From Glandiceps talaboti (Eukaryota; Hemichordata; Enteropneusta; Spengelidae), in NCBI RefSeq assembly GCF_964340395.1, contig NC_135565.1:12956742-13020741 (forward strand): a stretch of DNA of 64,000 nt. Direction: 5' to 3'. Below, in pieces: positions 42,711-63,512 of the stretch. Position numbers and translations under genes: made by a program. The notes under the pieces are model-generated. The model was not told the DNA's origin. It ran no database searches and saw only the letters and a program-made list of their open reading frames with translations. Positions within the stretch are counted from its first letter, which is position 1. Each line of letters starts with the position of its first letter.

Positions 42711-44700
42711 AGATGTTTGTTAACTTTCTTTTAGACATAGTAAATAAACTTTTACATATTAGCTTTGAGAATGAGTTGTATATGTAGACATGTACATTCA
42801 CCTATCTATATTTTTATACACAAAGGTTGGTGGCAAATTTTCAGCTACCGTCAAAAAGCACATGAATAAATATGGACGAATTAGTCAATGTGGGGCTATA
42901 TCTCAGTATAATGAAACAGAAACGGAACCTGGTAAGGAATACTAAACTATTTGAAAATTGGCCTTTCATATTTTATTTTTTCCTCATACCTGTTGTTACT
43001 TTAGTTTAGTTTTTTATTTTGTAAACATGCTTATTAATGTTAAATGCTGAAAACAGCACCATCCAGTTTCATGGCTTTGTGACAGCCTATAAAATGCATG
43101 GTTTGTGGTTAAAACACTTGCTTGGGTTTGCTGTCTTCAATAATGCAAGTAGCTTTGGAAGAATAGATTGCGTAATCGTACAGAAAGGTTGACACTTAAA
43201 AAAGATTGAACATTAGGTGTGAAAAGCAGTTTGTCTGACTAATGCTTAGAAACAGTTCTATTTGGCAGCGTAAAAGAATAATCTTATGTAATCCCATGAC
43301 CATGACCAGGATTGAATCCCTGGCCTTTAACGCGAGGGAAAGGAAAGTCCACATACGATGTTGGATGTTACAGGTAGATGTAATCATAAAAAGCTCGGGA
43401 TATACCAGTAGATTGAGTTTCTTTGCAGCATGTAATATATATAATCACCAAACCCTAAGACATGTTTTGACACCCCCCATGCATAGCTCAGTATTTTTGT
43501 TTTTGTCTCTTATTGCAGTTCCATGTCCCGATAAGCTAATTGTTTACAAAGAAATAAAGGTGCGGGCTTTTTAGCGACAACGTATGAAGAGAGATTCCCT
43601 GAGGGGTATAAAGAAATGGCTGAGTGGTATCTCCAGGTAGGTTTGACTGTCGTGCGAAAATAATCATTTTGCTTTATTTCGCTGAGATTTTTTCTCAGTG
43701 TTGTACAAATTTCGTGTACTACTAACAAGTACTTAAAAACATGAGTATTTTATATATTTAAAAGAATATCAGTTTGAAATTGTGGTGACCTAACTTGAGT
43801 TCGAGTGGTGAGGTATTTATTATTCATTGACTATCATGAATGTTGAAACCCTGAATGGGAGTATAAGTATTGTCAATCTACACAGCGTCCGGTTGCCAGT
43901 TACAGCTAAAACAGGGAGTTTACGCCAAATGACTGTACATAAAGTGTGTACACTTAATGATCAAAAACTATCATTTGTCAATGTGAGGTTGAACACACCA
44001 GGATGGTGATTTAGGGGAGATTTATTTACATTAATTCAGATTTGAAACTCCCCTCAATAACAATCATAATGTGTTCAGCAGTGAAAGTGTTGTTATATAT
44101 CAAGTAAAACGACACCTATTAAACTTAACTGACAACATGATAACATTATTCGTAAATGTATATGTTACATAGAGTCTGCTGGCGAACACAGCCTGTTTCA
44201 GATGTATGTTTTCTCTCCCAAATCTACCTTGACCGTGTCATACCTACTTCTTTATTTGCATTCTGAAGAAGGCTGGTTTGAAGTAAAAGCTCATATTTAT
44301 TCATGAAGTTAATTGAGAGTGATAAACCGTCTGTTACTCTACACAAATACACAAATGTTAAATGAGATACTCAGAATGAATATGCATATTTTCAATACGT
44401 TAAACATAGCTCATCCTTATATGGACATAATATTTCCTTATAAGTGTGCCTTCATTAGAAATGGCCAATAAGCACGCTTATAAGAGTAATATTTTGATCT
44501 CTACTACATTAATTCTCTTTGCATTTCTAATTTTTACAGGGAAAACTGAAATTGCAGGCACATATTACGGAAGGCTTCGAAAACATGAAAAAGGCTTTCT
44601 TTGGGTTGTTTACTGGTGAAAATACTGGGAAGGCCCTCGTTAAAGCATAACGGTGACCACTAAAAACACATATTTGAGTTTTGATCATCACAGGCAATCC

Positions 44701-44706
44701 AATAAA
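44701..44706 (+). promoter_or_regulatory. Polyadenylation signal of reductase copy B
   Basis: AATAAA 51 bases after the TAA stop. Confidence 0.5.
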
Positions 44707-45289
44707 TTTGATAACATGTCTGGTAGAAGTTACGAACGTAACTATTTTGATAATTATTAATATATCCAATCACAAGATTGTTATTGAAAAACAAAACACA
44801 TTTTAAACATTCAAAGATGTAAACTGAACTATGTCGATATTGTATAACCAAGGTTGCGTATGTAAATGTTCATGCACATCGGTCCCGGTATAATATATAT
44901 TAAAATAAAACATTGCTTGCAAACAACAAAATTGATGTGTTGTAATTTGTTATATCTGCTAGAGAAGGAATGTATATAAAATCGTTTGTACACCCTACAC
45001 ATTTGCCCAGTGGCCGTTATTTTAAATTTTAAATCGCCCCAAAAAGATACTCCCTCGACATAATTTCGATTGAACTTTTATAACGACCTGAGATATAAAT
45101 ATTCTTCTAGAAACAATGATGAAATATGTAATCCATGATATATATATTTTTTTACAATTACAGCCTAAATTTGGCTTTTGATCAACTGAGACCAATTGCC
45201 CCCCCCCCATGTAGACTATAGATTCATATCCATATGATGCACAGAAAAGACGACATCGCACACTTTTGCACCCTTACTGTATTAATCAC

Positions 45290-45690
45290 TAATAATAATC
45301 TGGTATACCCACTGAAATAATTCATTCTACATCAATAAACACCATTAAATCAGCTGTTGAGGACTGGGCTCGGTCTTTATAATTAGTCTGACCCTGTACA
45401 TGTACGGACACCATTGTGGGATAATACTCGGACTAATGAGGAGCCACACAAATTGATCGACCTAATCCTTAGGTAGACATGTTTGACACTCTCACCCCCC
45501 CACACACACACACACTCACACTGTGTGGCCGTATTATACAATACCGTGTTTTGGTTCCAAGTCCTGATAGACTGATATTTTTCAAAGAATTAAAGGCACA
45601 AGGTTTTATAGTAACCTCGTTCAAGGACAGATTCCTTGAGGGGTATAAACAAATGGCTGAATGGTAGGTAGGTTTAAATATCTTGTGAAA
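45290..45690 (+). pseudogene. PTGR1-like fragment D (exon 8 only)
   Basis: An inverted duplicate of about 11100-11490 of copy A. The exon 8 equivalent runs about 45555-45667. Its acceptor AG is changed to GG (TTTTGG|TTCC). Nine bases (TATCTCCAG in copy A) are missing before the donor, so the frame ends at TAG right after the WYLQ position. Upstream it contains the same AATAATTCATTCTACA and GAGGACTGGGCTCGGTCTT block as fragment C. The overlap shows C and D come from separate duplication events or a tandemly duplicated block. Not functional by itself. Confidence 0.8.
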
Positions 45691-46019
45691 CCAATCCCAT
45701 ATGTCGTTGATATGTTTTCAGTGTTGAACAAATACATGTACTGTACTAAACAGACCTAGGGTAAGTACCGGAACAACATGATTACATTTTATATCTTAAA
45801 CTGTGTCAGTTTGAACTAGTAGGTGGTCTAACTTGTGCTTTATTTAAAAAATGTTCGAGTTTTATTCAGATGGCAAATAATGATGCCTTGACTCTTCCGT
45901 TGAAAGTGTAACTATTGTCATTCTTATTATTTTGCAAACTCACACCCTTTAGCCAGTTTGTTTTCCCTCCTGTCATTTCCACAAGAAGAGGTGCTACATT
46001 TGTACGCCCATGCTAATTC

Positions 46020-46370
46020 AATGAATTGACCCAGTTTCAAATCGCCCAATCCCTCATTCACAACTGTAGCAAGTCTTCAACGTTCGAAGACATAGTTCCA
46101 ACTACATTGTAGTTTTGTCATTTAGATTCATTCAATATGATTCTTCAATTTGCTAGCAGGTTCATTACTTCTATTCATAAAATGACGCAAAATGTCCCGT
46201 TACACAACAACAGGCGAAAATTGGCATCAACTATTTATAGTGCAATGTATCGATATTTGAGCCAGACATGATACATGATCAGTCTGACTACACAGCTTGT
46301 GGAATTATCATGCACTCGAATCATCTGTCAATGTCACAAATTGTCAGGTTTGTTAAGCCATTTTCTATTT
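46020..46370 (+). repeat. Second copy of the 37600-37905 block
   Basis: Shares CCCAGTTTCAA, CAATCCCTCAT, GCAGGTTCATTACTTCTATT and GTCTGACTA(C/G)ACAGCTTG landmarks in order with 37600-37905. One copy lies upstream and the other downstream of reductase copy B. Confidence 0.7.
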
Positions 46371-47448
46371 GAGTCTAATTATTAATTATTGATTATTGCG
46401 TCCCTCCGTTTTAAAACGAATACATGATAACTTTTCTGTTTTGAAATATTATGTAAGCTTGAAAATCCGGGATACTTACTAGGTAAGCGAAATTGTCTCC
46501 TGAAAGTATAAAGTGAAAAAATGATATCTCGGCTAAATTGCTGTCTTTACAAGACGCTCACAAATAAGGGTAATCTAAGCCCTAATTATAAAACTCAGCT
46601 TAAGATTCCAAATAAATCATACACGTTCACCTAGCATGTAATATAATAATATTATCATCCGATCCAAGACACACACACACATTGGGACTGGAATACAATA
46701 TATGACATAGCAAGTAAGTGCATAACTTTAATGAACTGAATTTATGTTCATACATCAGCATCATATTGGATTTTCAAAGTATCAAAGAGTATCAATTTTC
46801 AAAATATCAAATGTTAATCAAATACAATGTACTAATAAAAAAGAATTGTATACAAGGTTAATAAGATTCTTAAAAAATGGAGGGAAAAACTATAGAGAAA
46901 TATTGAGGAAAGTGACGCTGAACTGTCACATATCATAGTATCGAATAGCAGGCAACGACATCGTCTCCACGGATCACTGCTATTCTTGATTCGAACTCGG
47001 TAATTCAATTTGAATCGGATATAAGATACCTTTCCCAATATAAATTCTTTAACTGGTCTGCGTTACAAAATTAATAATATCAAGCAACTGCCAACCAACA
47101 GAAAAGTCTTAAATTTCAATGTCTATCATTGACCAATAAAATATATTCCTGAGTACAATATTTTGCAGGTTGTGTAATCTGTGAGAAAATACAAGTAATA
47201 GTTCTAACAAGTGCTTATTTTCATACAAAGTAAGTAACTGTTTTAGGTCATAAAATTGCTTCAATATGTAAATGACATATTATGATTAATATTATTAGTA
47301 TTGAATTTGGTTTGCTGTGTAAACTTGCAATGTAAACCTGATTATATTTTACTATACTCGTACATTACTGTTTACCATTTACATTAATTATTGTAGTTAT
47401 TGTGAATGTCACTACCATATCACTAACTGTAAATACTATACTCGGTGT

Positions 47449-47830
47449 AAGGCCTAAACAAATTGTGTGATTCCGATTGCTCTAATTTTAGAATAAGTGG
47501 GGTAGGTAGGTAGGTTTTCTATACAATTTATTTTTCATATGTGAGTGTCTAGTTCATCAGGTAGTTATGTTTTCTGTTGTTTTCCATATAGTCTCGTGTT
47601 ATTGGTTCTTCCCATCAGATGTACAACCATTATTTCAGATTGGAAGAACAGTTTTATATTGTCTTTTTAAGTTGATGTCAGTTTCCGAATCCAATATTTC
47701 TCGCGATACTTCACACACAATTTTCGCGATTTTAATTTTTTTCCTCGAATACGTAAACAAAAGTTTAGGGTCGGCAGCGAAAAACTGGGTGGGGTCGGGT
47801 AACCAGAACCAAACAAATTTCTAGGCCTAA
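47449..47830 (-). mobile_element. GGCCTAA-family element, complete
   Basis: Ends TAAGGCCTAAACAAATTGTG and CAAATTTCTAGGCCTAA form inverted termini, with ATTCCGATTGC and GGGTAACCAGAACC just inside. The body matches 34900-35264 and, in reverse, 19821-20395. At the microsatellite position it has only a short GGTAGGTAGGTAGG run. Length is 382 bp. No coding frame. Confidence 0.8.
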
Positions 47831-48371
47831 TGTTTTCATATTTAAAAAAGTATTTTGTACTCTTACATCAACAATCACCATCATCAATAAGTTTTATAAT
47901 TACATACACGAACATTAATGATCTTTGCAGACGTTTCAATTAAAAGTAAACTCTGAGTAAATTAATGCTAAGATAAATTGTAAATAAAATGATCCTTGCC
48001 CCAATAATGTCACTAAGTGTCATGGTCTAGATAAGTAAATGTCACAACAATATTAAATGGAAGGTATAATACAAAGAAAATATAAAGATATATGACATTA
48101 TCTAACTATCTGAAGACAATTTGAAATCTTTCAAGGTATGAAATCGATTGATTGTTGGATAAAAGTACTCATTTACTCGCAATAATTTCATACGCATGAC
48201 TAGTTTAAATATACATACGCATATCCATGTATATTCGCATATCCATGTATATAAGAGACATAGAACTGGGGAATGATTACTAGTAACATTGCCATCTATG
48301 ATTACCTAACACCCTTCCCCTACTATACCGATTTATGGAATAGTTACAAGGGGATTTCCAGGCACGGTTAT

Positions 48372-55956
<7,585 letters not shown>

Positions 55957-58900
55957 GTCGGGTCTTTCTTTCCAAATTCTGATGAGTAGTTGACCTGTTT
56001 TACTGTGTGTTACTCATCGAAAAAGTAAAATGGTTGAACAACTGATGTTCCTGGTTCAAAGGTGACGAAGACAATCGTTTGTGACGTAGTCGACACACCT
56101 GAACGAACCTATAGTTACGAGTAAGACACAACCATATATTATTCTGCTTAGTGCAGGGGCAGAAGTGTTGTGGACCGACATGCTATGATATATGTATCGA
56201 GAAAGAGGAATGTGTTAATAACTAACCATATGGTAATCTAAATAGTGAACACAACTCACTGAGGGCGAAGTTATTATACGTACACATACATTTAATTTGA
56301 TTACATTTAACTGGACGTATAAAAAGCAATCCCGATGCGGTACGATCAATTTGATGCAGAAAATATTTGCATACATATTTAAAATGTTTATTCACTTGTC
56401 TAATAATCCGTTATCTTTGCAATATACATGATCATTTGGCTGTTGCTATGGGCGTGGTGTTTTTTGGTAGGCGCATTAACACACGTCTTTTGAATGTTTA
56501 TTCACTTGTCTGTGAATCCCTGTTGTTATCTTTGCAATATACATGATTATTGGGCTGTTTGGATGATTGTCCACTTGTCTAAGAATCCTTGTTGTTATCG
56601 CTGTGAAATACACCACCGTTTGGCTATTGATATGGGCTTTGTCATGGTTGCTAGGGATATTTGCATACATTTTTGTATATTTGCCTACCAGATGATATTG
56701 TTATTTGACCAAAATATACTACCATTTAGTTGTTGCTAAGGGTGTGGTCATGGTTGCTTGTGCCAACTGTGTCAACATGTTTTGAGCAAAATCTGCAGAA
56801 TAATAGAAACATCTCAGTCTCATTGACCAGCATTCCCGCAAATCACAGTTATTATTTCTTCCGCTCTTTCTTACGATGGACATACGATTATTTCAGATTG
56901 GTAATAACTATTCACGAGAAAGGGCGTAATGACGGACCATATCTTCCAGATTGTGTAAGCATGTCCGCCGTACGTGTGTATCTAACACTGATCGGCGGCT
57001 AATTATACTTATACTCTGACTTATACCTGACTTGCCTACGAGGATAACCAACACATGCTGGGGTTAAAGAGTATAAAGTAAGATCGGGGAAAGATTCGTT
57101 GAAAATTTACATTAAGGGCTGATAAACGGGCACTGTACAGAGTATTACTAGTACGGGTGTCATGAATGCAGTCCCGGCGTTCTAGGTCGTGCGCCCGAAT
57201 CCTTCAACGGCACTCTGCTCAAAGGTCGTACTTAAAAGTTATATAGCGTTCAGCCCAGGTTCAGTTCCTTGTAAAATGAAAGAGTATGGTAAACAATACA
57301 GGTTGTGAATGGATTTACGTTTATCGCGAGTAAACTCGCATGAATCAACGAATCTCGACTTGTTGTAGCGCTACTTGTACTAACCTTGATACAAATTCAC
57401 GATCGTTTAGGAAGCCAGGTCTGACGGAATCTGATGGTAAAATCTCCGGATTTCGGAAATTAGGGGGTGTTTTTTTGCAGTGATTTTCTCCAAAGCTTCA
57501 CTAAAAGGGGGTGTTTTTCATTGATATCGTTAAAGGGGTACATTTGAAATTTCGTTAACAAGCATAGGTACCCACCCATCTAGTTGCTCCCATCGTACAT
57601 GTTACACATTAAAATATGTGTAGCAAGGAAGGGGCTAAGAAAATTCTTGATTTCACTTTTGTGGGGCCATGACATTTTTCAACATTTTTGTTTGGGTTGC
57701 GAATTTTTCTTTGACCAAAATAATTTCTCTCCCGCACCCCACCCCTTCCCACTCCATAAATTCTGATCCCAGCCTAAGGGAGAACAAGCTATTAACTATG
57801 TACAGTCGTATTACGAAATACTCTTGACTACAAACTATTAACTGTTCTCCCACACAAAAAATCAAAGTATAATAGTTTATTTTCAAATACAATCGAACAG
57901 TAAAACAATCAAATTAAGCAATAAAACTCCAAAATTTCATTTTTTTTTAGAGTATTGTATATATTCCAATGCCATAATTATTGATGTAAGCACGTCATTG
58001 GCGAAAAATAGATTAGTAATAATATGCTGTAAATTGATCTGAAAATTACTGCTAACTTATTTAAATTAGATTTAGAATGAATGAGTGATACAAATATCAC
58101 AGTCGAACCGATCCGTGATTATAATTTTACTATCAAACAGTACAAGGGATTTTAGCAACAAATAAGTTTACAAATATATAAACATGCAGATAATATCACA
58201 AATAAAAGCTCTGATAATAAAGGAAAATATCCGATTTGATATTGTAAATAGATACACAACGAGAGCTAAAATTACAATTAAAATTCAGACAAACTTATAC
58301 AAGGATCATGTAAATACTATGATGGAAATTAACAAACTTTGTTATTTACTCGATATTATCATCAGTCATGCATAACAATACATATTGAACGTGTGAGTAT
58401 CAATATCATTACTCATATGAGTTTACTAGTGAGTTTGTGAATTAGTTACTTTTCTACTTCACAGCGTGGATATATAATGAACTTAATGCAACTAGAATGG
58501 GAATGGGGAATGCACATAGCGTTTTCAACATATCCCGTTATAGGTTATCCAGGTTGTAATTTCAAAACATAATAATTATAAGCGGCCGCTTGCTATGGAG
58601 TCGGTGATTCAAACAGACCAGAAATTCGGTTATCTACTTGGTAATACTTTTCGGGAGTACAACATTACTCAGTCTGATGTCCATGGTCGCAAGTTCAAGG
58701 TTAAGTCGGTTATCCATATCAAATTCTTTTTCCTCAATACAAACATGTCTCTATCGTTAAAATTATTATTCATGTATTCATTACAATACGGGCGTATTGA
58801 TTCCGATATGTTATCAATGCAATCTCCCTGACTCAGAAATAGTGTCGAAATCAACATATTTTATAGCATTGATTGATTGATTCTCATATACTTCATACAA

Positions 58901-59060
58901 CATATTCTAACATACCACCTTCAAGCCTCACAAACTCACTAAAATAGGAAATTATTGAACATTCCTCTCTTTAACGTGTTTAGCAGTAGTAAGATAATTG
59001 AGGTTTTTATGCAAGAGGTTCCTCACCCATTGCATTGTGGACTGATGCATGAGTATCTCA
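55957..59060. other. Intergenic region upstream of R1
   Basis: Holds a four-unit diverged minisatellite (56385-56750) and otherwise AT-rich sequence with no supportable gene. A GGGGGTGTTTTT motif occurs twice near 57460-57515, perhaps an old repeat. Confidence 0.5.
56385..56750 (+). repeat. Four-unit diverged minisatellite
   Basis: Units of roughly 70-110 bases share TTTATTCACTTGTCT, GAATCC(C/T)TGTTGTTAT, GCAATATACATGATTAT and TTTGG(C/T)TGTTGCTATGGG with GTGGTCATGGTTGCT-like ends. They start near 56385, 56494, 56562 and 56690. It lies about 430 bp upstream of the R1 start codon. Confidence 0.7.
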
Positions 59061-59065
59061 CACAA

Positions 59066-59071
59066 TTTATT
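59066..59071 (-). promoter_or_regulatory. Candidate polyadenylation signal of R2
   Basis: Minus-strand AATAAA 35 bases past the R2 stop codon at 59106-59108. It would give a very short 3' UTR. Confidence 0.4.
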
Positions 59072-59105
59072 ATGTAATCAAATATATTGTTATTGTTGGC
59101 ACTTC

Positions 59106-62100
59106 TTATTCACTCATGTCAATACCGACGTTTATGTAGCTATTATCTTGCATCCTGACCTCGTCATAGTCTAAAGTTTCATCTCGCATTTCCCCTTTCT
59201 GCGGTTCTACAAGGTCATTTGCTGGGCATACATCGGGGTGCGTCAGATGCATGTATGTAGGTTGAGAAGTTTCCTTGTGATCAAGGGTTTGATATTCAGC
59301 CTCCATTTGCTGTGTAGCTGGACGGTGTCTGGTTTTATCTCTGAGGTGTTCATTTTCCGCTGTGCTATCTACTTTCTCATAATCATCTTCTTGATGGGAT
59401 GTGTCGTTGCTTTTCCCTTCGTCACTTCCTCGTCCTGTTTTCTTCGGTTGGATTTGATATGTTACGATGTCGTCGAACCGATTCAGGTGCATATATGTAT
59501 GTTGTGTTGTTACCTCCTTATTGAGTGTTTGATATTCAGCCTCTGTATGTCGTTGTTGGAGATCATTTGTATTGATGTTCTCTTCTTCTGTGTTATCTTT
59601 TCCTTTTCCCACTTGTTGCATTTTTCTTGGGAAAAATGAATTGATTACGATACGTGAAAGGAACAAAATGAAATTGAGTTCACATATCAAAATTAGAATT
59701 AGTACGGATATAAATTGGTTCCATACATGTTTTGTTACATACTTTATATTGACAATGTTTCAAGGACATGGCATTAGCACCAATGTAAAAGCTTCATACT
59801 TACTAGGGCAAATGTAATATGCATAGTACTGAAGTAGATTAGCTTATTATTATAGTGCCATGAGATGAAGTATGACAAATATAGGAAAAAGGTTACAGTA
59901 CAGCAAGACACCAACAACATTGATCATATAGAAAAGTGAACTCACCGTCTGATCACATAGATCACAACCAATAATGCGATGATAGCCACAACTACTCCTA
60001 CTACTGCTCCAACTATTCCTCCTACAAATGAAACAGTCGTGGTATTATACATGGGAAAATAAACAAAATAGCAAACAATTGATATAATTTCTTCTGAATT
60101 GGTTTTGATATGTATCACGCAGGGTGAATAAACTATTGATGAGATAATACATTACAGAAATATCTGAACTCGGTATAACATTTCCAGCAAATTTGCCTCT
60201 ATTTCTCGTACATTTAATCTAATTTCTCCTCACTGACACTGACATGTTTCACTTATTTACACACACATAGAAATAGACACAAACACAGACACACACAGAA
60301 TGAACATAAATAATTATAAATAACACATAAAAATATAACAGAGTAGTAGTAATTAGTTTGTGTGTGTGTGTGTGTTGGGGGGGGGGTGGGGGTGGGTGGG
60401 TTACTGTATAGTAATATGAGGTTTATGTACATATTCCTATATAAATACTTATCATATAATTACCTGTTCCATTGGTGGATCTAGCTGATGCAGCATCTGT
60501 TGGTTTGGATGGAGTAGTGTTTGTCGATTCTGCATGGAAATAAACAATCACAAGTATAATACATTCGAATGAAAAGTAGACGAATAATCATGCACATTAT
60601 AATTTAAGCAAACGTCATTCCAAAGGGGGTTAAAATGCCCAGGGGCATGAGCCGAGTGGCAAAAGGCCGCGGGCAAAAGGCCGGGGGGGGGGGGGGCAAC
60701 GGACCTGCTTCGATATTTTCCTGTATTCTATGGCATGGCATGGCATGGAATTGAATTGAACTGAACTGAACATTCAATTATTTCATATGATAAACCTATG
60801 ACAACAAACGACATAAAACAATGTATACTTTTAAATAACATTTACGCATCTCTCTATTCAACAAGCCATTTCTTAGTAAGTCCCAACAAAGTGAATTAGA
60901 ATTGTTTGCTAGGAACTGTAAGGGTAAGACATAACTAAACATCATAAACCAAGATTATGCCACTCACCATTTTTAATACAAGTTGGTTTAATTGTCCATT
61001 GTCCAGTGACGTCACAAACTATAGTATCGTCACCTACAATATAGTAATCTCCACTACACGTATATTGTACACTACTGTTGTACGTGAATTCACTTCCTTG
61101 TCTTTTTGAATTCTCAACATATCCTGGATCACCACAATCTATGACTTATAAAAGTCGAAGGAAACAGATTAACATATAGTATACATTCACGATAAAATAC
61201 ACTTAAGAAACGGAAAAAAACGAATGAGAATAAACAATGAACCCCCCCAAAAAAACAACAACAACAAAACAACAACACCACCAACAACAACAACAAACAA
61301 ACAAACAAACAAACAACAAAAAACAAAAAACAAACAAACAAACAATAAATCAAAGGAAAAGAAAGAAAAAATGATGTAATTAAGACAAGTTCTAATGTAT
61401 TAATAAAATATTTCTCGAAAGTTCACTGAGGACAAGTAATGTATTAACACCGTAAAAATAGATGTATTCACATTATCATCATTATACGCTGTTGACATAT
61501 TTATGCAAATACGTAGTAGTGGGTTTCATCAATTCCTCAATACTAGTCTATAATATTTTCTGACAAGACTGTTTGCCCTTTCATTCCACCAGGACAGACG
61601 TTTACGTATTCTGGTATCTTTATTTTGGGAGTTCAAATTTGATCTTACATCAATATAAGTATTCGAAATATTTATGATAATTGTTTTACATTCAATAATT
61701 TTATCACGATTTCAATATAATTTAGTAATCATACTGCGACGATGAACTATTATTTATTATTCTCCAATATAATATCCATATGGGGAATACCAGCATCCTA
61801 TTTTTTCTCTAAAACAACCTGCGTACTTTGCCATCATTTATTACATAGAAACTTACTTTCACATACTGGCAGTGCATCACTCCATGTGCCATTTTGTTTA
61901 CATTCAATACTATTGTTATCACCTGTTAGTACGTATCCAGATTCACACGACATTGTTGTAGAAATTATATCACCTTGGAAATATGGACACGAGTGGTTGT
62001 ATGGTCCATTTTCAAGACCAGATGGAGGTTGACAATCAGGGTAGACACCTAAATTAATGATATAAAGATCAATTTGAGAATAGACTCACTGTAGTAGTGG

Positions 62101-63512
62101 CCATCTTAAATGCTGGTTCATTCAAAGTTCTTGAAATGTTTGTCAATATAATCCCTCCACCCCAGACATTAATGGTATTGAATAAATATCAAATATATTC
62201 AAATCCATATGTATTAGTTATCCAATGTATTACATTAAGCATTTGTTCAAAACAGGTAACAATTTCAAAGTTTGTGTGTAAATAAAATACAAATATTAAA
62301 TGTACATAACAACGTATCATTTCTATATGACTGTCACCTTTATTATCTGAAATGGTATTTTACATTCTTATTATTTAACAAAGCAAAGCAAATCAACAGC
62401 AACAAAAACGAGCTGCAAAGAATCATCCAACATTAATGTATTTCGGACACAGGCGCATGATGTTCATTTCGTTTCCATAGAAACAACAGTCTGATGTTTT
62501 ATGTAGAAAAGATCACACATCAATGATGTTGACATATACATATTAATGATATTTCCTGTATGCAGTTTATAAACATGATACAAATCATACACAATTATAC
62601 ATGTATACTTACCTTCAACTTTTAAAGCAAACATCCCTCGTGCATTAGTAGAATCATCTTTGGAGAGAAAATGAACTTGAATTACGTTTGAACAGCTAAA
62701 TATAGTCTTATTTCCTAACTCCTGTTCACGATACAAACCATTGTTGTTCTCATAATAATGTATTCGGTCAAAGTATTGATTGTTGGTGGGGATGATAAAC
62801 TCAAGACGAACCACAGTCATTGGTTGTGACGTCACTTTCCATGTACAATCTATAGCACTGTCATTGTTACCAGGAAATCCCGGTGAATAAATTGTGCCAG
62901 ATTCGTTTATATGACCTCCGCAAGCACCTAGGGTAGCTACAATCGTGAAAAATAGATATAGTTACATTATTATTATACTTCAAATTGTGGTCGTTTATCC
63001 CTACGTTAAATTCGGTCAACTGTCTTTTACTTAAGTTAATAAATCGTAATCAATATATTATCATTGTCTTATTATACAAAATGTATAAAATCGCTCGAAA
63101 AAAATGTGCTTATGTTTTGGTATATATTGCGTCAAGTCATATCGCGAGGAAATGAATTTACATGCCAAAATTTGAAAAAAGGAAACCAAATAAATATCTG
63201 TAAAACTATATCGATACTAACTTTTATAGATACTCAAATTGTATATGCTTCCGCAAATCTGACTTTCGTCTCCTCCACATTCAAAACGACAGTCTTCATT
63301 TCCCTTCCTGCCGTGTATCCAGTATTCCGTCCCTTCTAGTCCACAGTAACAATGTGTGTAGTCATTTAGACCAGCATATGTCATGTCATGCTGTCGGCAA
63401 TAGTTCAGACACATTTGTATTGTCATATCAGAATCTGAATATCCTCCGTCTCCAGGATAAGGAAGTATAAGATCACCATAATGGTTGTCAAAACAACCTA
63501 GGTAACCATCAT
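59106..63512 (-). CDS. Receptor R2 (partial): WSC-CUB-Sushi-Sushi-TM with tandem ITAM-like tail
   Basis: Seven minus-strand exons seen: 63222-63512 (WSC), 62613-62936 (CUB), 61857-62048 and 60968-61144 (Sushi), 60464-60529 (stalk), 59946-60021 (TM), 59106-59625 (tail). The SRCR and signal exons expected upstream lie beyond 64000. Exon lengths match R1 closely (291/291, 324/327, 192/186, 177/177) and phases agree (1-1; TM 1-2; tail phase 2). The TM exon encodes GGIVGAVVGVVVAII followed by LLVVIYVIRR. The tail of about 173 residues is unlike that of R1. It carries YQTLNKEVTTQHTYMHL (59534-59484) and YQTLDHKETSQPTYMHL (59294-59244), both YxxL-x9-YxxL. It also has TYQI, DYEKV, DYDEV and a Grb2-type YINV. 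It is probably an activating-type surface receptor; ligand unknown. Confidence 0.87.
60355..60402. repeat. (GT)n and G-rich tract
   Basis: Short GT run followed by GGGGGGGG/GGGTGGG in R2 intron between TM and stalk exons. Confidence 0.85.
61240..61345. repeat. (AAC)n/(AAAC)n simple repeat
   Basis: Adenine/cytosine-rich triplet and tetranucleotide tract in R2. The equivalent R1 intron has an AAAC run at about 50686-50720, so the seed predates the duplication. Confidence 0.9.

Larger units (their letters stand above)
45691..48371. other. Intergenic stretch between the reductase cluster and the receptor pair
   Basis: Contains the duplicated block 46020-46370 and the complete GGCCTAA-type element 47449-47830. 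I see no gene otherwise. AT-rich. Confidence 0.55.
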
